NCBI GenBank assembly: GCA_002436005.1
Contig: DIXG01000001.1
Location: 1 to 26,737 of the forward strand
Length of the DNA: 26,737 nucleotides
Reading direction: 5' to 3'
Source: Anaerolineaceae bacterium UBA6086
GTDB taxonomy: Bacteria; Chloroflexota; Anaerolineae; Anaerolineales; Anaerolineaceae
A program made the position numbers and the translations under genes. Under the pieces are notes generated by a model, which was not told where the DNA came from, did no database searches, and saw nothing but the letters and a program-made list of their open reading frames with translations. This document shows positions 1 through 6,696 of the stretch, piece by piece. Position 1 is the first letter of the stretch. Each line of letters begins with the position of its first letter.

Positions 1-471
1 CATCTCCCGCAGTTCCATCTCCACCAGTTCCAACAACTCTGGATCGTCCATCATGTCCACTTTGTTCAGGAACACCACGATGCTCGGCACTTCCACCTGG
101 CGCGCCAGCAACACGTGCTCTCGCGTCTGCGGCATGGCACCATCTGGCGCTGCCACCACCAGGATCGCTCCATCCACCTGCGCTGCACCCGTGATCATGT
201 TCTTGATGTAGTCACGGTGCCCAGGCATGTCCACATGCGCATAGTGCCGCTTCTCGGTCTGATATTCAACATGCGAAATGTTGATCGTGATCCCGCGCTC
301 TTTCTCTTCCGGCGCATTGTCAATGCTGTCAAACGCCCTAAAATCGCCGAGCCCCTTCATCCCTTGCACTTTCGTGATCGCCGCTGTCAACGTGGTCTTC
401 CCATGGTCAATATGCCCCATCGTCCCGACGTTCAGATGCGGTTTATTTCGTTCAAACTTCTCCTTGGCCAT
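1..471 (-). CDS. tuf: Elongation factor Tu, N-terminal part (cut by window edge)
   Basis: EF-Tu is the GTPase that brings aminoacyl-tRNA to the ribosome. The first 157 codons are present and the rest lies left of the window. All G-domain motifs in this part can be read: the P-loop GHIDHGKT near residue 19, switch I ending in RGITI, the G3 motif DMPGH, and the G4 motif NKVD close to the window edge. Most bacteria have DCPGH at G3; Met replaces Cys here, followed by RDY instead of ADY. The start is ATG at 471, preceded by an AAGGAG Shine-Dalgarno. The gene lies about 64 bases after tRNA-Thr(GGT) on the same strand and is probably co-transcribed with the three tRNAs. The identification is secure; only the missing C-terminus limits it. 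Confidence 0.97.
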   Translation of the reverse strand, partial: MAKEKFERNKPHLNVGTMGHIDHGKTTLTAAITKVQGMKGLGDFRAFDSIDNAPEEKERGITINISHVEYQTEKRHYAHVDMPGHRDYIKNMITGAAQVDGAILVVAAPDGAMPQTREHVLLARQVEVPSIVVFLNKVDMMDDPELLELVEMELREM

Positions 472-534
472 CTATACCTTTCTCCTTAACTAAATTCCTT
501 AACCTGATAATTTCTAAATTCTAATTCGGCAGAA

Positions 535-607
535 AGCCCTCAATGGGATTTGAACCCATGACCTCATTCTTACCAAGAATGCGCTCTGCCAACTGAGCTA
601 TGAGGGC
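535..607 (-). tRNA. tRNA-Thr (anticodon GGT)
   Basis: The reverse strand folds as a 73-nt cloverleaf. The acceptor stem pairs GCCCTCA (601-607) with TGAGGGC (536-542), and a T-arm with GGTTCAAATCC is visible. The anticodon loop TTGGTAA gives anticodon GGT, which reads ACC. CCA is not encoded. It is the last tRNA before tuf. Confidence 0.96.
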
Positions 608-640
608 AGCCGATCCACTGGAAGCCTTGGCTGCCAGAAG

Positions 641-723
641 TGGACGGTGTTGGATTCGAACCAACGAAGGCCTGTGCCAGCTGATTTACAGTCAGCCCCC
701 TTTGTCCACTTGGGTAACCGTCC
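641..723 (-). tRNA. tRNA-Tyr (anticodon GTA)
   Basis: This is an 83-nt class II tRNA with a long variable arm. The acceptor strands are GGACGGT (717-723) and ACCGTCC (642-648), with discriminator A. The anticodon stem-loop CTGACTGTAAATCAG gives anticodon GTA. The T-arm contains GGTTCGAATCC. It sits between the two Thr tRNAs. Confidence 0.96.
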
Positions 724-801
724 AGGATCAAGCAAGGTTGTCACCCGCTCGAGACCGAGATCGTTTGCGCAAACGCATCCCGATCGCAAGCGTACAACCT
801 G

Positions 802-873
802 AGCCGATGATGGGAATCGAACCCATAACCTATCACTTACAAGGCGATTGCTCTACCATTGAGCTACATCGGC
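802..873 (-). tRNA. tRNA-Thr (anticodon TGT)
   Basis: This is a 72-nt cloverleaf. The acceptor strands are GCCGATG (867-873) and CATCGGC (803-809). The anticodon loop CTTGTAA gives anticodon TGT, which reads ACA and, with modification, other ACN codons. It is the first gene of the tRNA-tuf unit, 38 nt downstream of the predicted transcription start. Confidence 0.96.
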
Positions 874-917
874 AAAATATCAAATTTTTAAGATGCAAAT
901 TGCCTTAAGACTGCAGG

Positions 918-946
918 ATTATACCAAAGCCTAACCTGATTCGCAA
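918..946 (-). promoter_or_regulatory. Promoter of the tRNA-Thr/Tyr/Thr-tuf unit
   Basis: On the minus strand a perfect -10 TATAAT (918-923) is preceded by TTGCGA (941-946; 4 of 6 matches to TTGACA) with a 17-bp spacer. The predicted start near 911 lies just upstream of tRNA-Thr(TGT). Confidence 0.75.
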
Positions 947-1017
947 GGCTTTTCACAGGCAATTATTGACATAATTAGCGATTTAAGAGTCTATCCGATT
1001 TGAGGGGAAAGGTCAAG

Positions 1018-1045
1018 ATGATTGGGTTGTCATGATTGGGTTGTC
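1018..1045. repeat. 14-bp perfect tandem duplication
   Basis: The unit ATGATTGGGTTGTC occurs twice back to back (1018-1031 and 1032-1045), and AT then starts a third copy. It lies in non-coding DNA. A replication-slippage origin is the simplest explanation. Confidence 0.9.
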
Positions 1046-1364
1046 ATAACAGACAAAATGGATGGTTAATGCGGATGTTTAATTCAGTAATTTACTGCCT
1101 TAATAAATATCCGATGAACGATCCAATCGTAATACCGCCCCGCTCTATGTAAAGGATGATTCCTCAGCATCAATACTTTTACCTCTAACATCAAATAAAC
1201 AAGGTTCTATTCATGTCAATCTGTTAATTTTAACAAAATAACTAACATCCTCACCTGCTAAGTTCGAAAAATGAGGCCATTTGCTGGCGCTTTAGAGAGC
1301 ACCTAGGATCAATGCAACTTAGATCATGAGAAAATTCAACTGCTGCAAGAAAATTTTGAGAAAT

Positions 1365-2771
1365 TCATTCAGAGTTTAAGCTCGAAGGTTGGGTGGGGAT
1401 TTCCGTCAGAGAAAGCGGGAGCCACACATGGAAAGTTGTCCCAGCGCCAGGTTCGCTCTCCACGTCGATTCTTCCACCATGATTGCGCACAATCCAGTAA
1501 GCGATTGGTAAGCCCAACCCAAAGCCAGTTTGCTTATCAACACGCCCCCTGGCTTTATCCGCTTTATAAAAGCGTTCAAATAGATGGTTCATCTCATCCT
1601 TTGAGATGCCTGCACCTTCATCACTAACCTGTATCCTGACCCACTTACCCAGGGCTTCAAGGCTCAAATGGATTTTTCCGCCCCTGGGCGTGAACTTGAT
1701 CGCATTACTGCCAAGATTAAGCAAAACCTGCTTGATCCGATCCCGATCGGCGATAATCCTGACAGGTTCAATCTTTTCAATTTGGATATCGTGTTCACCC
1801 TTTGATAGGATTTTTAGCTGGTTAAAGACTTCAAACAAGAGGTCATCTAAAGCAACTGGCGCCATACTTAAGGGCAATTTTCCGGTTTCCGCCTGCGCCA
1901 TCAACAGCAAATCGCCTACCAGGCGTGTCAGGCGATCCACCTCTGAATCGATGCTGTCCAGAGATTCCGCATCCGGGGATTTCATCAGACGCATCAAGCC
2001 CACATTCCCTTTGATCACAGTCAGTGGCGTGCGCAGCTCATGGCTCACATCAGCCAGGAATCGCCTTTGTGCATCAAACAACCTTTCAAGCCGAACCAGC
2101 GTTCGGTTGAAAGCCAAAATCAATTCGTTGATCTCATCACTTCTCCCAGGAATAACCGGGATGCGCCTGGATAGGTCATCGGAGCTTGAAATCTGACGTG
2201 TGACCTGAACCATGGTCTGCAAAGGCGCCAATGCATGCCCGGTTACCAACCAGCCAACAATTTCCGCCACCAATATTGAGAAGACCACCGCTACGCTGAA
2301 AACAATCTGGATGAAGCGCTGGGCTTCTCGGATTTCGGTCAATGCCAGTCCTACCTGTAAATACCCAACCTGATTACCCTCTACCTGCAATGGCATTGTA
2401 AGCACACGGAAGTCCACCCGATTTACCTTAACTTCCCGGTAGATGGGTACTCCTTCATTCATGCCGATACTATCCAGGGATAGATCCAATTCGCTGGCGC
2501 TATCCGAATAAACCAGCAAGCGATTATCGGCTGACCAAACCTGATAATAGTAGTTATCGGCGATATTTAGCGCATCTGTATCAATTTCGATCTCACCTGA
2601 GGGATTTGCCCACAATGTCGTTACAATTTGATCAGCAGCTTCCCCCAAACGACTATCGACCAGGTTAACAAACAGGATACTGATCAGGGAATATACAACA
2701 ACACTGAGCAGCAAAAGAACACTGCTCAGTACTCCTGTGTAGATTAACGTCAGACGCAAACGAAGAGACAT
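1365..2771 (-). CDS. Sensor histidine kinase (HAMP-HisKA-HATPase)
   Basis: This is the membrane sensor of a two-component system. It autophosphorylates a histidine and passes the phosphate to the response regulator encoded just upstream. The layout in 468 residues is TM1 (about 7-35), an extracytoplasmic sensing region (about 36-150), TM2 (about 155-177), a HAMP linker (about 178-232), HisKA with phospho-acceptor His244 in VSHELRTP, then HATPase with the N-box LLNLGSNAIKF, G1 DEGAGIS, F-box LFERFYKAD and G2 GFGLGLPIA. No key residue is missing. The start is ATG at 2771, 8 nt after the regulator's stop, so the pair is an operon. The signal is unknown; the extracytoplasmic domain looks PAS/Cache-sized without a diagnostic motif. 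Length and order fit the EnvZ/BaeS/ArlS-like group. Confidence 0.95.
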   Translation of the reverse strand: MSLRLRLTLIYTGVLSSVLLLLSVVVYSLISILFVNLVDSRLGEAADQIVTTLWANPSGEIEIDTDALNIADNYYYQVWSADNRLLVYSDSASELDLSLDSIGMNEGVPIYREVKVNRVDFRVLTMPLQVEGNQVGYLQVGLALTEIREAQRFIQIVFSVAVVFSILVAEIVGWLVTGHALAPLQTMVQVTRQISSSDDLSRRIPVIPGRSDEINELILAFNRTLVRLERLFDAQRRFLADVSHELRTPLTVIKGNVGLMRLMKSPDAESLDSIDSEVDRLTRLVGDLLLMAQAETGKLPLSMAPVALDDLLFEVFNQLKILSKGEHDIQIEKIEPVRIIADRDRIKQVLLNLGSNAIKFTPRGGKIHLSLEALGKWVRIQVSDEGAGISKDEMNHLFERFYKADKARGRVDKQTGFGLGLPIAYWIVRNHGGRIDVESEPGAGTTFHVWLPLSLTEIPTQPSSLNSE

Positions 2772-2779
2772 CAGTCCAT

Positions 2780-3460
2780 TTACTCTTCGGGCTCTTTCAT
2801 CACATAGCCAACCCCTCGCACCGTGTAGATCAACCGTGGTTCACCGTTTTCTTCCAGTTTCTGGCGTAAATAGCGAATATAAACATCCAGCACATTGCTT
2901 TCGCCGCCAAAATCATAGTCCCAAACTCTGTCGAAGATCACTTCCCGTGGCATGACCTGCCTGGGGTGGCGAATGAATAAATCCAAGAGATCATATTCTT
3001 TTGCAGTCAGATCAATGATGCGTTCTCCCCGGATCGCTTTATGTGTGCTGCTGTCCAGTTTCAAATCCTGAAATTCAAGCACTTTGATACGATCTGCCGC
3101 TGTTCGGCGTAGCAAAGCACGAATCCTTGCCAGCAATTCGTCAATTTCAAAGGGCTTAACCACATAATCGTCTGCGCCAGCATCCAGTCCCTTCACCCTA
3201 TCCTCGGTAGTATCCTTGGCTGTCAGCATCAGGATCGGTTGATGACCCAATTTTTGCAGGCGCCGGCAAACATCCAATCCATCCATATTTGGGAGCATCC
3301 AATCCAGGATCACAAGATCAGGTTTTTGTTCGCTTGCCAGGGTCAGCCCTGCCTTCCCCGTCAATGCTGTGTCCACGAGGTAACCCTCATAGGTCAGCAC
3401 GCGTGCCAAAACCCGCACAATCTCTTCATCATCCTCAATGATTAATATTCGCTCGTCCAT
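2780..3460 (-). CDS. OmpR/PhoB-family response regulator
   Basis: This is a 226-residue DNA-binding regulator and the likely partner of the kinase downstream. The receiver domain (about 1-115) shows the acidic pocket Asp10/Asp11, phospho-acceptor Asp53 in LVILDWMLPNMDG, Thr80 and Lys102 in DDYVVKPF. The C-terminal winged helix (about 128-224) has LTAKEYDLLDLF, NVLDVYIRYLRQKL and the closing TVRGVGYVM. I chose ATG at 3460 because it begins MDERILIIEDD as the family does and has an AGGAAG Shine-Dalgarno 7 nt upstream. The frame stays open upstream to 3655, but that extension (rich in basic residues) resembles no receiver N-terminus and would overlap the divergent gene. Confidence 0.96.
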   Translation of the reverse strand: MDERILIIEDDEEIVRVLARVLTYEGYLVDTALTGKAGLTLASEQKPDLVILDWMLPNMDGLDVCRRLQKLGHQPILMLTAKDTTEDRVKGLDAGADDYVVKPFEIDELLARIRALLRRTAADRIKVLEFQDLKLDSSTHKAIRGERIIDLTAKEYDLLDLFIRHPRQVMPREVIFDRVWDYDFGGESNVLDVYIRYLRQKLEENGEPRLIYTVRGVGYVMKEPEE

Positions 3461-3532
3461 TCTGCTTCCTTTCTCACTGACTGCCAATGATACAATCTGA
3501 TAGAATTTTCTCTTCACAGTCATTTTGTTTGG

Positions 3533-3538
3533 TAGAAT
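3533..3538 (+). promoter_or_regulatory. Possible -10 box of the phosphoglycosyl transferase gene
   Basis: TAGAAT ends 10 nt before the ATG at 3549. No good -35 is seen. The start would be almost leaderless, with transcription beginning near 3545. Confidence 0.35.
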
Positions 3539-3548
3539 CTTAATAATA

Positions 3549-4211
3549 ATGCCTGTTAAATTATTGCCTAAAACCACTCCGATTGTCAAACGATTACTGG
3601 ATATTGTTTTGACTCTCCTCCTGCTGATTTTTCTTTCACCAGTCCTGCTCATCATCAGCCTCTTTGTTGCTTGCCAGCATGGCTTTCCTATTCTCTTCAG
3701 GCAGCAGCGTCCAGGGCTTTTTGGCGAAATTTTTACTATCTACAAATTCCGAACCATGCGAAATGCGTTTGACCAGCAAGGTAAACCGCTGCCCGATGAA
3801 AAACGCCTGACAAAATTGGGTCGTTTTCTTCGTTCCACCAGTCTGGATGAGCTGCCGGAATTATTCAACGTGTTAAAGGGCGAAATGAGCCTGGTCGGTC
3901 CAAGACCGCTGCTGATCAGCTATCTGCCGCTTTACAGTGTCGAGCAATCTCGCCGGCACCATGTTTTACCAGGCATCACCGGTTGGGCACAGGTGCACGG
4001 GCGAAACGCCCTTTCCTGGCAGGAAAAATTTCAGCTGGATGTGTGGTATGTTGATCACTGGTCCTTCTGGTTGGATATTCAGATCCTTGGTATGACCATT
4101 ATAAAGGTGCTTCGGCGAGAGGGCATCTCTCAACCGGGAAAGGCAACTGCCGAACCTTTCAAAGGAAATGGTGAGCTCGATCAGGGCACTTCCATCGCCG
4201 CTGAAGATTAG
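3549..4211 (+). CDS. Small polyprenyl-phosphate sugar-1-phosphate transferase (PglC/WcaJ catalytic domain)
   Basis: This is a monotopic phosphoglycosyl transferase of about 220 residues. The family moves a sugar 1-phosphate from a nucleotide sugar to undecaprenyl phosphate and so starts glycan assembly at the inner leaflet. Visible features are one hydrophobic re-entrant helix (about 15-40), the FRQQRPGLFG and YKFRTMR motifs, the catalytic Asp-Glu pair in SLDELPELFNVLKGEMSLVGPRP, and PGITGWAQVHGRN. It is the short PglC-type form without the N-terminal membrane domain of WcaJ/WbaP. ATG 3549 is preferred. The frame opens at TTG 3525, but neither start has a clear Shine-Dalgarno. The stop overlaps that of the convergent lipoprotein gene by 3 nt. 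It stands apart from the glycan operon at 13753. Sugar specificity cannot be read from the sequence. Confidence 0.92.
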   Translation: MPVKLLPKTTPIVKRLLDIVLTLLLLIFLSPVLLIISLFVACQHGFPILFRQQRPGLFGEIFTIYKFRTMRNAFDQQGKPLPDEKRLTKLGRFLRSTSLDELPELFNVLKGEMSLVGPRPLLISYLPLYSVEQSRRHHVLPGITGWAQVHGRNALSWQEKFQLDVWYVDHWSFWLDIQILGMTIIKVLRREGISQPGKATAEPFKGNGELDQGTSIAAED

Positions 4212-5254
4212 GGCACTGGTTCGACAGAAATCAAACCTGCCAGTAAGTCCTCAGCTATTTCGTCAAACAATCTTTTACGTCCCTCTGAAAGCAATCCTGC
4301 CTCCGTATCACTGACTGTAATTTGCGTGGGGAAAAGAGAGCCGCTGTTCTCCGTAAATAACGTATCCCAAAGACTTATCAGTGCTGGGACGGGGTCCGTC
4401 ATCACCGTCCCCACCCAATTATTTCTCGGCATATCCGGGCTCTGATCGCCAACAACTTTCACGCCCAGTTCAGCAAGGTAGGAAAGCAGCTCCGGGGTTG
4501 CCAGGGAATTTGGGATGTAAAGGACTTCAACGCCATAAAGCGCCAGTGAGTCAACCACAGGCTGAAATCCATCGGAAGCATTTTCCGCTGGAAGATATTG
4601 CACATAGGGGAATACATTATAAGGGGGGTAAAGCGGACGGCAAATGCCACAATAAAACCGGGCACCGTTCAAATAGGCATCTACCCGTACTGATGTTTTA
4701 TCTTCTGGGAAAAGCGCAGCCACTTTGTGGTCATTGGAGACAAGTGCTGCCAGATAGCCAGCCATAAAAGCCCGATCCACCTGGTCATCTGCCCCACTCG
4801 CAATGACACTCAAATTTTGTGCTGGCGCTGTTTGCGGATCGCCTATTGCCACAAACTGGATTTCCGGATGCGAACCCGCCGCTTCAGCAACTGAAAGATC
4901 AGAACCAACTGCCACCACAATTTGAACGGTACCTGTCAATATGTCCGGGCTGAGCCCATCCACCGATTCAAATGCCAGATCACGCTCTGAAACAAGACTT
5001 TCCAGTGCATCTGTTAACCGTGAAACAAGTGAACCTTCTGCAGTCGGACTTATAACCAGCAAGACATCAGGCGCACTGGGGGTTTCTGTTGGTGTCCGTG
5101 GTTCTTCTGTTGTCACTGAGCCTGGTTCATCTTCCGTCATCACCACAGGCGTCTCAGTCACCATAGGTTGCCCCGGTGAGCAGGCGCTGATCGATAATAC
5201 CATCACCAGGATGATCAGCCATAAGGCATGTGATTTTCCGACAATTTTTCTCAT
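4208..5254 (-). CDS. BMP/PnrA-like substrate-binding lipoprotein
   Basis: This 348-residue exported lipoprotein has an N-terminal basic segment, a hydrophobic stretch (about 10-23) and a lipobox SISAC with Cys25, so it should be anchored on the outer face of the membrane. A low-complexity Thr/Pro/Glu linker (about 30-62) precedes a periplasmic-binding-like fold with PDVLLVISPTAEGS, IQFVAIGD, AFMAGYLAAL and LNGARFYCG, resembling the Bmp/PnrA/Med family (PF02608). Such proteins bind nucleosides or act as sensors; the ligand here is unknown. No ABC permease or ATPase is nearby, so it may have a sensory or adaptor role. It starts at ATG 5254 directly after a -10 box with no Shine-Dalgarno, so the mRNA may be leaderless. 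Confidence 0.8.
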   Translation of the reverse strand: MRKIVGKSHALWLIILVMVLSISACSPGQPMVTETPVVMTEDEPGSVTTEEPRTPTETPSAPDVLLVISPTAEGSLVSRLTDALESLVSERDLAFESVDGLSPDILTGTVQIVVAVGSDLSVAEAAGSHPEIQFVAIGDPQTAPAQNLSVIASGADDQVDRAFMAGYLAALVSNDHKVAALFPEDKTSVRVDAYLNGARFYCGICRPLYPPYNVFPYVQYLPAENASDGFQPVVDSLALYGVEVLYIPNSLATPELLSYLAELGVKVVGDQSPDMPRNNWVGTVMTDPVPALISLWDTLFTENSGSLFPTQITVSDTEAGLLSEGRKRLFDEIAEDLLAGLISVEPVP

Positions 5255-5261
5255 GTTGATT

Positions 5262-5291
5262 ATTGTACCTTCAAACGCGATTATGCAACAA
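5262..5291 (-). promoter_or_regulatory. Promoter of the BMP-like lipoprotein (leaderless type)
   Basis: On the minus strand, TTGTTG (5286-5291), an 18-bp spacer and TACAAT (5262-5267) place the transcription start at about 5255, next to the ATG at 5254. No ribosome-binding site separates them. Confidence 0.55.
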
Positions 5292-5340
5292 ATGTCCGTA
5301 CATTAAGCAAAATTTGCCCACACGGCACACTTGCGTGTAT

Positions 5341-5346
5341 TATAAT
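5341..5346 (+). promoter_or_regulatory. -10 box upstream of the multi-TM/SH3b gene
   Basis: A perfect TATAAT lies about 52 bases before the ATG. The -35 region is weak: TTGCCC at 5314-5319 would need a 21-bp spacer. An AGAAAGG ribosome-binding site precedes the start. Confidence 0.5.
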
Positions 5347-5397
5347 GGAAAGAAGGTCAACCCAACTCACTAATTAAGAGAACGTTTCAGAAAGGCT

Positions 5398-6609
5398 ATG
5401 ATGAGCCTGCCAAGCATCGAACCCTTACCGGAAAACATCAATGAACTGCCACCCGCCCGTCAGCGTCATATCCGAAGGCGGCCGCGTTCTGCATCGATCG
5501 CTGAACGGCAAATTCTGATCGCGTCAATGCATCAGATGACTGCACCAAACGTTCAATTTTTCTTCCTCAGTCTGGTAGGATCGTTAATTTTGGGAGCAGC
5601 CCTGTTCTTTGATGAACCTGTTATTCTGCTGGCAGCAATTGTCACACTACCGTTTCTCAGCCCAATTTTCGCGCTTGCACTGCTGCCCACCACGCTGAGA
5701 TGGATCCACACACTGAAATCGACCCTGAGCCTGCTGATTTTACTCCTGCTGTGCTTTGTCGTCGGTGCCGTTGCCGGCTATACGCATAAAACGCTTGATT
5801 TCACCGCTCTGAACATTTACCGTTTTTCAGCTCCCTATTGGGTGGACCTGGCTGTGATATGCGTCAGCACATTCTTAGGCGCCCTGATCTTTTTACGCCA
5901 GGGCAGGCTGCCTCGCCCGGTAAGTGTGATCCTTGCCTATCAAATTCTGGTCCCGCTGGCGGTGGCAGGGTACGCTTTCCCCCTCGGAGCAGCACGCCTG
6001 TGGCCTGGAGCGTTGATTGTCAGCCTGGTCCATTTGTTTATCACCATTCTGGTGGCAACATTCACGCTTCATATCCTGGGCTTTGTGCCCAAAGGCGTTG
6101 TAGGCTGGCTGCTCACACTGGGATCAGCGGCGATTGCCCTATCTGCACTAATCGTCAGTCTGGTTGGATCTGGCAGTCTGCCTGCTTTCAGCGCAAACCC
6201 CGCACCCCTGCCCGCCGCGCAGCCAACCCGGGTTTTCACCGAAGCGGCGTTAGCACCGGTAGAGGACCCTACCAACACCCTTCCAGCGCCAACTGAAACA
6301 ATCACACAGGCAAACACGCCAAGCGCAACCTTCACCCCCGCCCCAACGTCTACCATCACGCCCACACCCGAACCTACCCCTATCATAGCGTACATCAATT
6401 CACTTAACGGCGGCATTCTGCGCGAAGCGCCCAGTTTTGACTCGCTCGTGGTTGGCTATGTGAATGACACCGAAGAGATCAAGATCCTGCGAATTTATGA
6501 GTCCCAGGGAGCAAGGCCCTGGTACTTTGTGGAAACTTCCCGCGGAGACACTGGCTGGATGGACAGCACATTGGCAATTACCCAAACCCCCACCCCCACT
6601 GCCGAGTAA
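5398..6609 (+). CDS. Polytopic membrane protein with Thr/Pro linker and C-terminal SH3b domain
   Basis: This 403-residue protein has three parts. A cytoplasmic basic N-terminus (1-50) is followed by about seven membrane helices (near 53-70, 74-99, 107-127, 149-166, 177-197, 203-228 and 236-257). A Thr/Pro/Ala-rich linker (about 264-328) leads to a bacterial SH3-like domain (about 329-395: AYINSLNGGILREAPSF, VVGYVNDTEEIKIL, WYFVETSRGDTGWMDS). Such domains often bind peptidoglycan or wall peptides. The helix 2 segment ending in LPFLSPIFALAL recalls the DUF389 membrane family, which I offer as a weak match only. Start ATG ATG at 5398/5401 follows an AAAGG ribosome-binding site. It ends before a bidirectional terminator shared with the convergent operon. 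No enzymatic motif is visible. Confidence 0.8.
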   Translation: MMSLPSIEPLPENINELPPARQRHIRRRPRSASIAERQILIASMHQMTAPNVQFFFLSLVGSLILGAALFFDEPVILLAAIVTLPFLSPIFALALLPTTLRWIHTLKSTLSLLILLLLCFVVGAVAGYTHKTLDFTALNIYRFSAPYWVDLAVICVSTFLGALIFLRQGRLPRPVSVILAYQILVPLAVAGYAFPLGAARLWPGALIVSLVHLFITILVATFTLHILGFVPKGVVGWLLTLGSAAIALSALIVSLVGSGSLPAFSANPAPLPAAQPTRVFTEAALAPVEDPTNTLPAPTETITQANTPSATFTPAPTSTITPTPEPTPIIAYINSLNGGILREAPSFDSLVVGYVNDTEEIKILRIYESQGARPWYFVETSRGDTGWMDSTLAITQTPTPTAE

Positions 6610-6659
6610 TCTTCAACCTCAGAGCACGATTCTCTTTAATCCAATAAAAATATATATCT

Positions 6660-6683
6660 ACCAGGTCAGGCTGACCTGGTTTT
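6660..6683. terminator. Bidirectional intrinsic terminator
   Basis: A 9-bp stem (ACCAGGTCA at 6660-6668 with TGACCTGGT at 6672-6680) has a 3-nt loop. TTTT follows on the plus strand and an AT-rich tract (AAAAATATATA) lies on the left side. It sits between the convergent genes ending at 6609 and 6697. Confidence 0.8.
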
Positions 6684-6696
6684 CAGCATTCCCCGC

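Larger units (their letters stand above)
874..1364. other. Intergenic stretch without a recognised gene
   Basis: About 490 AT-rich bases lie between the tRNA cluster and the histidine kinase. Apart from the tRNA promoter and a short 14-bp tandem duplication I see no convincing ORF, RNA gene or strong terminator. The segment at 1328-1365 is rich in AAAATT/TTTT runs but does not form a clear stem. Confidence 0.6.

Noticed and set aside
598..908. ORFs on both strands over the tRNA cluster
   Set aside because: The sequence is fully explained by tRNA-Tyr and tRNA-Thr genes.
1018..1045. Iteron-type replication origin
   Set aside because: Only two 14-bp copies, with no DnaA boxes or AT-rich unwinding element recognised beside them.
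1606..2196. 196-residue plus-strand ORF
   Set aside because: It is antisense to the histidine kinase, whose motifs are all intact, and has no ribosome-binding site or recognisable domain.
3461..3655. N-terminal extension of the response regulator
   Set aside because: The receiver domain begins at 3460 with a good ribosome-binding site; the extension is basic and overlaps the divergent gene.
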